Part shown: piece after piece, positions 1-10,161 of the stretch
Position numbering within the stretch: position 1 is the stretch's first letter
Layout: every line of letters begins with the position of its first letter
Notes under the pieces: model-generated
The model's input: only the letters and a program-made list of their open reading frames with translations
Told to the model about the DNA's origin: nothing
The model's database searches: none
NCBI GenBank assembly: GCA_963575745.1
Contig: CAUYUJ010019904.1
Span: 391,001-455,000 of the forward strand
DNA: 64,000 nucleotides
Direction: 5' to 3'
DNA from: Prorocentrum cordatum
Taxonomy: Eukaryota; Sar; Dinophyceae; Prorocentrales; Prorocentraceae
Program-made: the position numbers and the translations under genes

Positions 1-377
1 AAGTGGCCTACAGTTGGCTCCGGGCATTCAAAATCATGCCCAGGAATGGAGTTCTGGGAACTCGAAGAGCACGAAGTGGCCTACAGTTGGCTCCGGGCAT
101 CCAAAATGTGGCCCGGGAATGGAGTTCTGGGAACTCGAAGACCACGAAGTGGCCTACAGTTGGCTCCGGGCATCCAAAATGTGGCCCGGGAATGGAGTTC
201 TGGGGAAGAGCACGAAGTGGCCTACAGTTGGCTCCGGGCATCCAAAATGTGGCCCGGGAATGGAGTTCTGGGAAGTCGAAGAGCACGAAGTGTGTGACTG
301 TTGCATCCGGTTATTCAGAATGTGGCCTGGGAATGGGGTTCTGAGAGGTCGACGAGCACGAAGTGTGTGACTGTTGG
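1..377. repeat. 73-bp tandem repeat, about five copies
   Basis: Units start at 1, 74, 147, 215, 288 and 361, each opening with AAGTGG or AAGTGT. The period is 73 bp except for one 68-bp unit that lost five bases near 205. Units 1-4 are nearly identical (core CATCCAAAATGTGGCCCGGG). The last full unit (288-360) is clearly diverged, and the array fades out at 377. The period is not a multiple of three, yet several frames stay open across the array, so the open frames here are repeat artefacts and not genes. A diverged single unit lies at 7485-7530. Confidence 0.95.
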
Positions 378-581
378 TGAAAAACGAGCCCGGCACAGGC
401 CTGGCCGGCAACTCCCAACGCCTGCCCGGACCCCCCTGTGGAGTGATCTGTGAGCTCTTTTGAGTCAACTAGAAACCTATCAGTCTTCGCTGTTAGGTAA
501 AATCGTGCGTGAAACCCGTCGTCTTGCGATATCCACTACAGCCAAGCACCTGCTCACCCAGTCGGAACGCTATGCTCTGAC
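378..581. other. unique sequence, no gene seen
   Basis: Non-repetitive DNA between the 73-bp array and the (CCT)n tract. No open frame resembles a known protein. Confidence 0.5.
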
Positions 582-645
582 ACCTCCTCCTCCTCCTCCT
601 CCTCCTCCTCCTCCTCCTCCTCCTCCTCCTCCTCCTCCTCCTCCC
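582..645. repeat. (CCT)n microsatellite
   Basis: About 20 uninterrupted CCT/TCC triplets. Translations give polyproline on plus and Gly/Arg runs on minus. It is a pyrimidine-purine strand-asymmetric tract and not coding. Confidence 0.97.
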
Positions 646-3600
646 AGATATCCGACGAGGTGACTTCCCCGCAGCTTGACCCCCCAAACTCTGGACCCCC
701 TCACCCGGAGCGGCTCTTCACCCTGGGCCGTTTTCTGACGGGTCCCAAGGCCCATGAAACGCCGTTCGAGGCTGGGCACGGTCAAAAAACTTCTGCCGAG
801 ACCTTGTTCATCGCGCGACGGGGCCAAGGCCGCCTCGCCCCTCCAAGGAGGCGGGAAGGCGAGCGGGGACACCTGGAGGCACGGAACGGCCAAATCCCTC
901 ACGCCGAGGTCGGACCGCCGCGCGGGGAGGCCAAGGCGAGCCTACCGCCGCCCCGCCCCGGCGCCCCACCAGGCGCGGCGCCGGCGGAGGCGCCTCGGCC
1001 GCTCGGGGCGCCTGCGGCCGCCAGCCGCGCGACAGGGCGTAGTGCAAAAGCGCCCCCCCCCCTCCCCCCCGCGGGGCCCAGCGGGGCTCCAGCTGCACAC
1101 CAACTCCGATCCTTGCCAGGCCCATCCTGGGCCCAGTATCGACGTTCTGATCGCATTCCAGGCTTCGCCAGGGACCCCCGCCACCAAGACGCCCTCGGGA
1201 GATCCTGAAGAGGACCCAGACAGGCCTCCAAGAGGCGTCCCAGGAGACCCCTAGAGACATCTGGGAGGCCTTTGGTCCAGACCTGAACATCGTGGCGGGT
1301 TGGGCCAAGGGCCACAGGATATCTCACCCCTGATCTGACACTGCCATACAACATATCCACACATTCGCCCTGACCTGGAACCACCAGCAACAAATGCTCA
1401 ACCGATGGCCATCCTCACCAGCAACTGATCCTCTCTGCCAGCAAAGTAGATTAGCAACCTCCCCGCTTAGCACGCATCACGTGCCCACCCCCAAAGCTCT
1501 GGTTTTGCAATGCGGCGCGGGGGTCGGCGGCCGAAATATGTGTGCAAGGCGCGGGCAAGCGGCAGGCAGCAGGCGAAGGGGTGCGGAGGCGGCAGCGAGC
1601 GAAGAGGAGGCGCCAGAGCAAGGAGCACGTCAAAGTTAGGCGGGCGGTGGGGCCGCAAAGGGCCGCGCCCACAAGGGCGGTGCCAGCGGGGAGAACAAGT
1701 ACCAAAGAGGCGCCGGGGCGGCGGCGTGGGCGCAGCGGGCGGGACCCGCGACCGACACAGAGGGCCCGCCTGCGGGTCGGCAAAAGCAGCAAGGGGGGGG
1801 GAGGGGGCAAAGCAGCAAGGGGGGGGGGGGGGGGGCGACGCACGACGCCGGAGGAGACGCTGGCGAGCGGAAGCAGGCAAAGAGCGGGGCGCGAATGACG
1901 GGTCACTCAGCGCGAAGGCGGAGCGGCGAGAGGCCGACGGGACGCCAGGGTGAGGCGCACAAATGGCGAGGCTGGCGTGACAGAGGACCGACGAGGTCCG
2001 CATGCCACGAACGGACCGCGGCAACCGCGGCAGCGGGGCGGAAGCCAGCCTCGGGGCCCTTTGCGGCCTCAGCACTGCGCCAATGCTCGCGGAGAGCAGG
2101 GCACAGCTGGGCACAAGTAGCCTCGAGGACAAGCGCCGTGCCGGCACCAGAGACCTGAAGGCGAGTGCGCCCGACGTGATCATCACAGAGGGTCCACCGT
2201 ACTGATCGAAAGAGGGCGAGAAGAGATGTAAAACTACAACCCAACTGTCTACCCCCGCCACTCCCCCGCGGGAACAACAGCAACTCGAATATCCTCACCG
2301 ACCGAGTCATGACTGTAACCCACCATATCACCACCCGCACGCCTAAAACTGCAACCAAAATGTCATGCCACCTACCCGCCTAAAACTGCAATCAAACCCC
2401 AAATGTCCTCAACCAGCCCCTAAACACTGCAAGACGAAACTGCCCTCTAGCGTCCCTGGCGACCCAGTTCAACTGTGCTCAAATCAGTCCGACACGCCAA
2501 AATCAACTACGGGCTGCGCCCAGTAACTGAAGCATGACCAGCCCATGCGTTCGGCTTCCGAATCGGGAGTTCGCTTAGCACCAAGTCGTGAATCAGGTGT
2601 TTCGGGTCACCACTTCGCACGATGCTTAACAAGCATCAAACACCAACTGACCATGAGGGACACCCCTGCCCGGGGAAACGAAGCAAGCGATAGAGTGAGA
2701 GGTCCTTGCTTGGGACGAAGTGGTGTTCAGGAAGAAGCTGGCGCCCCCAAGAAGCCCTCGCCGAGGCGCGTCTGCTGGAGTGAGTCCAGGGGCCCCCGGG
2801 CATCCAGCAGTGCCCTAGGGAACCGTATATCCAGAAGCCCCGCACACGATCCCAGACCTCCGACGCCGTGGGCCGTTCACTCCGCCAGCCTCACTGAAAC
2901 TCTCGACCTGAAGGCCCCGGGGCTGGAGAACCACCCTTGGAGGCACCTGGACTCGGGGATCTCTCTTCGCTCCGCCAGGAGGCCTGGGACCGCGGCACGC
3001 CCCGGGCGCGAGCGGCGGACCTGGCCCGCTGGCGGCCCCGACGCGGCCGCCAGGCCCAGCGCCGCAAGGCGCAGCAGCGGCGGGCCGCGGCGCGACATTG
3101 GGAGCCGCGAAGGAGTGATCTCTCCACGCCGCTTGCCTCGAGGACGGCCGCGGGGGAGGGGGAGGGGGATCGAAGATCGGGAGCCCAAGTTCTGATCGTT
3201 CTCGGCATCCTTGCAGCCTGGACGGGCTTCCGGGGACTTGCAGTCAGTGGGGAGGGGGCAAAATAGGCCGCCGAGACGGCCCGAGGGAGAGGGCGTCGGC
3301 GGGCAAAATCGGGCGCGGACGAAGGGGGGGGGTCTGGGCGCTGCCGCCGAAGTCTCTGGCCCTCGGCGACCCCAGATTTGGCGGAAACATTGCTGGGGCG
3401 CACGCAGGCCGCCTCGATCGTTTTTGCTTCCAACTGGGGAGCGCAAGGCGTGGAGGAGACCCGCGCCCCCAGGAAACTGGGACCGTTTTTAGCATGCGTC
3501 CGCCTCGAGCAGCCCGTCCGGCCCTCGGAAGCCTCGCTGGCCAGGGAAGCGTCCCAGCGCACTGTCCAGTGTCCCCAGGATTTCCAAGGAGGCCCCCGCG

Positions 3601-4060
3601 GCCTCCAGAGCACCTCTCACGAGGCCCAGGGGGGTGGCCCAGGGGGCTCCAAAATGGCGCGAGAGGCTGAGGGCGCCATGGGCCAGCGACACCTATGGCA
3701 ACCTCCGAGGGGGGCGGGCGGGAAAGGGAATACAGTCATCGCGCTAGTCACCACAAAGACAGACAGCGCATCAATCACCTAGAATGGCGGCACAACCGAA
3801 AATGGCACGGCGCACGGATGCATCTCCTACGGCCAAACACCGCAAGAGCAGTTCTTACCACACAGAAGAGGAAAAGGGAAAAGTATGAATAGAGAGAGAG
3901 GGGGGGAGAAGGGGCAAAGACGAAAGTCCTGTAAGCAATCCGCCGACCCCTTGGGGTCACGGCGTGAGAGATTCTTCCCCCTCCCAAAACACCTCCCCCA
4001 GGAGCCCGGTCCGGCCAGATTGGAGGGGGGGGAAGGCAAAAGTGCCGACCGCACCCTCGG
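646..4060. other. GC-rich region without a recognisable gene
   Basis: Very GC-rich DNA in which all six frames are open by composition alone. None of the long frames shows a domain or an ordinary amino-acid mix; they are Arg/Pro/Gly/Ala-rich. Short CCAAGAGGC-type stretches occur near 1200-1265. Two G-runs, each following GCAGCAAG, lie at 1793-1836. AT-richer sequence at 2220-2540 also lacks a gene. Confidence 0.5.
1793..1836. repeat. duplicated long G-runs
   Basis: Two long runs of G, each preceded by GCAGCAAG, follow each other within about 45 bp. Four or more G-tracts on one strand could form a G-quadruplex. It could also be a place where homopolymer length is wrong in the assembly. Confidence 0.8.
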
Positions 4061-4079
4061 AGCCTCGGGGAGCCCCACA

Positions 4080-4440
4080 ACGGACCAAGAGGGCCCCAAA
4101 GGCTCCCCGGACGGTCCAAGAGGGCTACGAGTCGCCGAAAGATCGCTTCAAGACGCCCGAGGTTGCCTCCAGACGGCCTCAAAGGCCCCCAAGACGCCCC
4201 AAGAAGCCACCAAGAGGCGTCCCGAGAGGCCCTCCAGAAGCAAAGGTCGTCCCATTCCCGAGGGAACTCGTTTATTTTGGCCACATTCGCGTCTTGGGCT
4301 TTCGCGAGGCCCACAACGGCCCAAGAAGCCTTCAAGATCGACCCAAGATGGCCCAAGAGGCCCCCAAGAGGGCTCCAAGACAGCCCAAGAGGGCCCCATA
4401 AGCTTCCAAAGCGGCACAGGAGAGCCCGAGAAAGGTCCCA
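4080..4440. repeat. CCAAGAGGC-type degenerate minisatellite
   Basis: Degenerate 9-15-bp units around CCCAAGAGGCC / CAAGACGCC repeat through the segment. A non-repetitive insert of about 65 bp at 4237-4310 contains ATTCGCGTCTTGGGCTTTCG. The same repeat with a comparable insert recurs at 36360-36960. Minus-strand translation gives runs of Leu-Gly-Pro-Ser-Trp that can mimic a protein. Confidence 0.85.
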
Positions 4441-6297
4441 AGAGGAGGCCCAGAGGGGGAACCCGCGCGCAAGCTCAACTAGCGGGGTTGGAGGCGCACG
4501 CAGCCCCTTTCCCGAGCTACATGCTGGGACAACGCGTCCCACCCCCAACCGCGCCCATACTCGCGGGGCTGCACCGTGCCGCCCCACCGCAACCACACGA
4601 GGCAATCCTCACTGGGATGGGCCCATCGCACAACGGAGAGCCCGACACGGCGCAAGCAGAAGCCACCAGCATGGGCGCAGGCTCGCCGCTCACAGGTGCG
4701 CTCTCAAGCCCTACGCCGAACAAGCGCACAAACCGACCCACAACGGCGCGGACACGCAAACGGATGGGCATGAGCCCGCGCCACACGACACACCACCTAG
4801 AGGAGCGGGCAAGCGGAGGCGCACCCACCGACCGACGCCGAACCGCTGCGACGCGACCCAACAACCCCCCGTCGACCGCAGGAGCGCCTCCTCCGACAGT
4901 CAGGGGGAAGACGACCCATCTCCTGCGCAGCTGGGTCTGCGGAGGCACCCCCCCGCAACCGCCATCGCCAGGCAGCGTCAACTCATCCCACCAGTCGAAT
5001 GCCCAGCTTCAGCGGATCAGCAAAACCCCTACTAGTGCACGGCGATGTACCTCCCAACCACGACGGCCCTGGAGGACCCAGCCGACGCGTTCATCCGGGA
5101 CCTGCTACGCTGGGCCGGACAGTGGGATAAAGGCAAACCGCTATGGATAACGTGGGCAACCACACGGATGCTTTTTGTGTTCCTGCGTCGGCCGCATCTT
5201 GCGCACCACCTTAACCTACACCGCGACCAGCCTGATCACGCGTCACTGGCCCGCCACCTGGCCACGCGGGCCTACGACCACCCCCAGCCAGCATGCTGCC
5301 CTGACGCCCCGGAAGGAGACGAGGGGCCCACGCCATCTCCCGAAACCCCCCAGGACGACGCAGGGCATAACCCCACGACTGGCAACACCGACGCGCCACA
5401 GGGCCCCTCCCTGCAGGAGGACCATCAGCGCGGCACTGCACGCCAAGCCCAATTTAGCTTCAACGGCAAACAGTAGTTCCAAGCCGACGACCCCTTCGCT
5501 TCTGACGGCAGTTACACAGATCACCCCGACGATTATCCAACCCCCACCATGACGATCACCAACCCCTCCCGTTCTCAGCTACCCCGAGAACGACACCAAA
5601 ACGCATTATCCTCACTGTGCTGCTCATGTGGGCAGTCTGGGCCGCCGTGGTAACCGCGGCACCAGCCCCCTGCGCGGCTCTGGATCACAATCCCAACACT
5701 GCAGAGGAGAACGACACAAGCAAAACGCGTCCCCCAACGGGCCCAAATTGCAGCCGACGGAAACCAGGGGCAGCTGATTTCAGCCCTGCCCCTAAGATGC
5801 CCCTGCAAGCCAAGCGCGGGACATAGGCCACACCTACGCTCGCCTTCGCCGACGGCACCGCGGCTAACAACCCTGCCACACCCACAACGCACACCAACTA
5901 CCAAGCATAACAAGCCGGCTCGGAGCGAGCAGCCCGCCCATCCACCGAAGCACCGTGGGACTCCCGGGGGGGGCAAGCCACGCGGGGCCGCAGTCCCCGC
6001 GACGGAATGGCGCGGAAACGCAACATCAATGACGACAGACGACTGATGCCCCCCCGGCCTTTTTTCACAGGAACACTGCCGAAGTTCGCTTTTGGGAGGG
6101 GGTCCCGAAGGAGCACGTGCTACCTCCCCCCCCCGCCCGTCCTGGGACACCCCCGCTGGAGTCAGCGCGGCACTGGGTCCCACCAGCAATGTTGCCCTTG
6201 GGGAACGATTTGCTGCACGTGCGAGCATGACCTTTTCGGCGCGTCCAAAAGTTGTGTAAATTCGTAGCACGAGCCACATTCCCGGCCGCAAGCCATA
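4441..6297. other. C-rich region, no confident gene
   Basis: Plus-strand C-rich sequence with many ACC/CCC codons. Apart from the reading frame at 5045-5476, listed separately, nothing resembles a gene. A short frame at 5617-5826 begins with a signal-peptide-like hydrophobic stretch but has no further support. Confidence 0.4.
5045..5476 (+). CDS. unassigned small open reading frame (143 aa)
   Basis: I do not recognise this protein. The first 75 residues have an ordinary, mixed composition with aromatic and acidic residues (LRWAGQWDKGKPLWITWATT), unlike the Arg/Pro-rich open frames around it. The C-terminal half is Pro/Asp/Thr-rich and low in complexity. The frame opens with ATG at 5045 and ends at TAG. 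No neighbour or splice signal supports it. It may be an exon, a fragment of a decayed element or chance. Confidence 0.2.
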   Translation: MYLPTTTALEDPADAFIRDLLRWAGQWDKGKPLWITWATTRMLFVFLRRPHLAHHLNLHRDQPDHASLARHLATRAYDHPQPACCPDAPEGDEGPTPSPETPQDDAGHNPTTGNTDAPQGPSLQEDHQRGTARQAQFSFNGKQ

Positions 6298-6330
6298 CGC
6301 GAGAGAGAGAGAGAGAGAGAGAGAGAGAAG
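6298..6330. repeat. (GA)n microsatellite
   Basis: Uninterrupted GA dinucleotides, about 14 copies. Confidence 0.97.
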
Positions 6331-6978
6331 CACGACGAGAGAAAGGATCGGCAATCCGTTTTTCTCTCTCGGTCAGCGCGGTATTTGCTCACAAGAGCGC
6401 CGTGGCGGACGACGAAGTCGCCATCGGCGGGGATGCAATTTCAATGATTACATGTCGACTCAAATATGATGCGACGGTACGTCCGCACAACATCGTGGCG
6501 ACCTGAACGGTCGCTGCCGGCCTTGGCAGTAACTTGGTCACATGTGTCCTAACACCGATGCAAACACAAATTACTCCGACGGAAGAACCCCACATAAGAA
6601 TCCTCTGGGCGAATCTGGAAAAAGCCATCACCGTCGTCCTCGTGGTTGGTGAGGCGTCCTGGCTGTCTCTTCTGCGTATATTTCCTCTCGCCTTGGCGCG
6701 GGCCCCCCTTCCACTCCTTACGTTGTCCCCATCCTCGCCCCCCTGTTTGTTCCGCGCCCCGCCACCTCCTCCCCTTCCTGTTGCATGAGCGCGCATGTCG
6801 ATGTTCCTCGGCGCCGTCGCCGCCACGGCCAGCACAGGCGCGTTCTCTACTGGTCACGTCGCGCAGCCGTTGGGACAACCCCGCGGGCCAGGCTGTCGGG
6901 ACAACCCCGCGAGCCGTTGGCGCGCAAGACCAAGCCGTTGGGACAACCCCGCGGGCTTCGAGCGAGGCGCAGCCGCGC
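6331..6978. other. no gene seen
   Basis: Mixed-composition sequence. At 6870-6960 the motif CGTTGGGACAACCCCGCG is repeated three times at about 33-36-bp spacing, a short local tandem repeat just downstream of the helicase fragment. Confidence 0.5.
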
Positions 6979-7470
6979 TCAGGCGGAAGGCAGCACGAAG
7001 CCCAGCTCTGCCGCGAGCTGCTTCGCCTCCGCCCTGGACAAAACCGTTCTCTTGTCGAACTCCAGGAGCGCCTTCCGCAGGGACGCCGGCGGCCCGCACT
7101 CCAGGAACTCTCGCGGCGGCGGCCGCAGGATCAGCATGTTCCGCATGCACGTGGCGCGGGAGAACATGACGTAGAGGTGCAGCCACCACTGCTCGTCCGA
7201 CATGCCCGTGCGGCCAGCGTCCTCGTCTCTCGCGCAGTCGATGGTGACGCCCTTGCGCAGCGTCTGGCCCTGCGACAGCGTGGAGGTCAGGTAGGACGCG
7301 TGCGTCAGGGTGAACCCCGAGCGGCGCACGCTGTGCGCCCCCGAGCTCTGCCATGTGAACTCCCTTTCGCTGGGCCTGAACATCAGCAAGCTCCGCGCCC
7401 GCGCCTCGGCCTGGCCGTCGTCGTCGGCGCCTTCGGCGCCCTGTCGCAGCACCTCGGCGACCTGAGGAGC
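6979..7470 (-). pseudogene. SF1 DNA helicase C-terminal fragment (Pif1/UvrD-like)
   Basis: About 160 residues of the second RecA-like domain of a superfamily 1 DNA helicase. Visible motifs are a motif-V-like segment TLSQGQTLRKGVTIDC (about 7236-7281) and a motif-VI-like segment WWLHLYVMFSRAT (about 7150-7188). A hydrophobic stretch MLILRPPPREFL and a helical, charged C-terminal tail follow, ending at a stop near 6979. Walker A/B and the whole N-terminal helicase core are missing. Upstream, the reading frame passes into a 73-bp-repeat relic and then the 160-bp satellite, so the gene is truncated at about 7470. Pif1-type helicase fragments are common in dinoflagellate genomes, often with mobile elements. 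Its family is fairly sure; its origin, whether host gene or Helitron-like element, is not. Confidence 0.65.
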
Positions 7471-7483
7471 CCAAAAACTTCCT

Positions 7484-7532
7484 TGTTGCATCCAAAGTGT
7501 GGCCTGGGAACTGCGTTCTGGCAGCGCGAGAA
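7484..7532. repeat. diverged single unit of the 73-bp repeat
   Basis: GTTGCATCCAAAGTGTGGCC followed by TGGGAACTGCGTTCTGG matches the core of the 1-377 array, especially its diverged last unit (GTTGCATCC then AATGTGGCCTGGGAATGGGG). It sits exactly between the helicase stub and the 160-bp satellite. Confidence 0.75.
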
Positions 7533-7540
7533 CCCAACAT

Positions 7541-8600
7541 TGACGACAGTTACAGGTTTTGGATGACCTGCTCGGATTACCAACATGATCTGCGGGCCCC
7601 ATAGGGAGGGGGCTCCCGCCTGAGACTTCCTCGCAGTTCACTCACAGACGAGGCTCCCGCCTGAGACTTCCTCCATATTCAGGCTTGAGGAGCCCAAAAG
7701 TGACGACAGTTACAGGGTTCCGATGACCCGCTCGGATTACCAACATGATCTGCGGGCCCCATAGGGAGGGGGCTCCCGCCTGAGACTTCTTCACAATTCA
7801 CTCAAAGACGAGGCTCCCGCCAGAGACTTCCTCCAAATTCAGGCTTGACGAGCCCAAAAGTGACGACAGTTACAGGGTTCCGATGACCCGCTCGGATTAC
7901 CAACATGATCTGCGGGCCCCATAGGGAGGGGGCTCCCGCCTGAGACTTCCTCGCAGTTCACTCACAGACGAGGCTCCCGCCTGAGACTTCCTCCATATTC
8001 AGGCTTGAGGAGCCCAAAAGTGACGACAGTTACAGGGTTCCGATGACCCGCTCGGATTACCAACATGATCTGCGGGCCCCATAGGGAGGGGGCTCCCGCC
8101 TGAGACTTCTTCACAATTCACTCAAAGACGAGGCTCCCGCCAGAGACTTCCTCCAAATTCAGGCTTGACGAGCCCAAAAGTGACGACAGTTACAGGGTTC
8201 CGATGACCCGCTCGGATTACCAACATGATCTGCGGGCCCCATAGGGAGGGGGCTCCCGCCTGAGACTTCCTCAGAATTCACTCACAGACGAGGCTCCCGC
8301 CTGAGACTTCCTCCATATTCAGGCTTGAGGAGCCCAAAAGTGACGACAGTTACAGGGTTCCGATGACCCGCTCGGATTACCAACATAATCTGCGGGCCCC
8401 ATAGGGAGGGAGCTCCCGCCTGAGACTTCCTCCCAATTCACTCACAGACGAGGCTCCCGCCTGAGACTTCCTCCATTTTCAGGCCTGGGGAGCCCAAAAG
8501 TGACGACAGTTACAGGGTTCCGATGACCCGCTCGGATTACCAACATGATCTGCGGGCCCCATAGGGAGGGGGCTCCCGCCTGAGACTTCCTCACACTTTA
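7541..8600. repeat. 160-bp satellite, 6.6 copies with higher-order structure
   Basis: TGACGACAGTTACAGG recurs at 7541, 7701, 7861, 8021, 8181, 8341 and 8501, an exact 160-bp period. Each unit contains an internal duplication of GGCTCCCGCCTGAGACTTCCTC, about 55 bp apart. Two unit types alternate. Type A (copies 1, 3, 5) has CACAGACGAGG and CTCCATATTCAGGCTTGAGG. Type B (copies 2, 4) has CAAAGACGAGG and CTCCAAATTCAGGCTTGACG. Copy 6 is an A variant. The array is therefore an A-B higher-order repeat of 320 bp. Confidence 0.97.
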
Positions 8601-8805
8601 CTCAACGATGATGAGGATGAGGATGATGAGTGGTGGTGAAGATGAGTGGTGAAGAGGATGATGATTGATTGTGGGTGGTGGTGGCGATGATGATGTTTGA
8701 ATGAGGATGATGCCGATACCGATGATGACGATGATGTTCGTGAGCGTGTGAGAGAGTGCGAGTGATGATGATGTGTGTGTGAATGAGTGCGAGGAGAAGA
8801 GGGGG
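8601..8805. repeat. GAT/GTG-rich simple sequence
   Basis: Degenerate GATGAT/GAGGAT/GTGGTG trinucleotide mixture directly following the satellite. Minus translation gives His/Ser-rich frames that extend the RNase H frame artificially. Confidence 0.9.
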
Positions 8806-8961
8806 TGAGTGTTCCTGCGCGGGGTGTCCAGAGAAAACAAGAACCCCACTTTGGATGTGGGGAAATATCAGCTGATACTGCCTGGCCGGGGTGCGGCACC
8901 AGGATTTTGCACGGACCGGCCGTGGCGTTTCGACCTCGCCGTCGAAGCAAATCGGCACGCG

Positions 8962-9569
8962 CCAATTGGATCCTGGTTGATACCTCCTGCTTAGCCGGTC
9001 GGCCAACATATCAGCGACCCCCGGAACGTGCGAGAGGTCCTCGGGGAGGAAAGCAGCACCCCCCAAGTCGAGCGCAAGCTCCTTGGCGAGATGACTTAAT
9101 GCTGGGTTCGGCGCCCGGAGTTTCGACAGCATGGCGAGGGCAGCAATGTTGTCGCTCTCGACAGCGAAGCTGTAACGCACTTGACACCAGTGCTGTTTCC
9201 AAACGCGCATGCCTGCAAAGATTGCCAGGCCCTCCAAAATCTGCTTCGACTCGGCGAACCGACCACGACGCCCAGCAGCTCGACATCTTCCCCGGAGACG
9301 GGGGCCGCGAAACAGGCGACAAAAGCTTCATCTAACATGAGCCACCCGCCCAGGCCCCACGGAGAAGCGTCGAATCCCACGCGCGCGGCTGGCCCGCGGC
9401 GCGTGTAGGCCTCACCAAAAAACGGCGAACAATGGATCCCCTCTCTTGCCAGAGGAGGGAGAGGAACCACTCGAAGTGCGCCCGCACCTGCCGCGTCCAC
9501 ACGCAACCGGGAGGCGCGCGCGCGATGAAGAATCGGCGCTGGCAGCGAGCATTGCGTTCCACAGGTCAC
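8962..9569 (-). pseudogene. element 1 RNase H domain
   Basis: RNase H fused behind RT and split by one frameshift near 9240-9265. All four expected catalytic carboxylates are visible: Asp in GFDASPWGLGG (9371), Glu in MEGLAIF (9232), Asp in AVESDNIAALAML (9153) and Asp in ADMLADRLSRR (about 9000). The SHVPGV segment before the last Asp is typical of Ty3/DIRS-type RNase H. It would remove RNA from the RNA-DNA hybrid in reverse transcription. The upstream stretch 9569-9410 keeps HFEWFLSLLW-type connection sequence in another frame. Confidence 0.75.
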
Positions 9570-10113
9570 GGAGGAAAGGCCTCCATACCAGGAGAACCAT
9601 TGCTACGCTTTCAGCCTTCCCAGAACATACACGGCGGCGCTTGAGCGATGCAACATTGGACGCAAGAAAACCCTCAACGAGGCAAGCGAGGTCAAGAACC
9701 TTCTCGCCTGCGATCTCCACTGCGACCCCGGCCGGGCCGAGGGGCAACTTTACGCCTATCCAAACGATCGCTGCGCCGAGCCTCGCCTTCCCAGATGCAA
9801 CGCCGAAAACAGGCAACCTCCAGGCTAGCACGGTTGCGCAAAGCATCAGGCGACGCTTCACTGGAGATCCTGCCGCGGCCAAAATGGGGCCGTCGACGCG
9901 CGTCTACAATCGGGGGGCAGCCCGGAGTTTCCCAAAGGATTTCGGGGCAGAAGGGTCCGCAGATAAGGCTTGCGACAGCCTTGCCAGCAACGCAGCGACC
10001 GACGCCCATGCGTAGAAGCCATTTCGGCCCCCCTGCGCCGCCCGGCAGTACCAGCAACGCACGCCGCGAACCTTGGCGGCGAAGTAGCAGCGCTCCTCGA
10101 CAGCGAGCGGCAC
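9547..10113 (-). pseudogene. element 1 reverse transcriptase palm and thumb
   Basis: The palm segment PLAVEERCYFAAKVRG then AAQGGRNGFYAWASVAALLA (10113-9960) is the usual RT fold after the first catalytic aspartate. In the next frame the catalytic YVDD box should lie at 9889-9900. The codons there read Arg-Val-Asp-Gly, so the second catalytic aspartate is lost and the enzyme must be dead. The thumb/connection follows: IVWIGVKLPLGPAGVAVEI, KRRRVCSGKAESVAMVLLVW and RPFLRDLWNAML (9762-9547). Confidence 0.75.
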
Positions 10114-10161
10114 GTTCCAGAAAGCGTCGTCGAAGTCAACGACGAGCCATTCGACGCCGAA

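Noticed and set aside
582-663. Polyproline and Arg-rich small proteins over the (CCT)n tract
   Set aside because: Pure microsatellite translation. The same occurs at 37040-37260.
660-2360. Several overlapping frames of 150-260 residues on both strands
   Set aside because: Extreme GC content removes stop codons. The compositions are Arg/Pro/Ala/Gly-rich and no domain or codon bias supports any of them.
3775-4605. Minus frame with repeated Leu-Gly-Pro-Ser-Trp-like words, resembling a repeat protein
   Set aside because: It is made by the CCAAGAGGC minisatellite. The same pattern comes from 36178-36904.
7541-8600. CRISPR-like regular spacing
   Set aside because: The whole 160-bp unit is conserved. 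There are no variable spacers and no cas genes, and the DNA is eukaryotic.
8602-8960. His/Ser-rich C-terminal extension of the RNase H frame of element 1
   Set aside because: Comes from the GAT/GTG-rich simple repeat that follows the 160-bp satellite, so it is not part of the enzyme.
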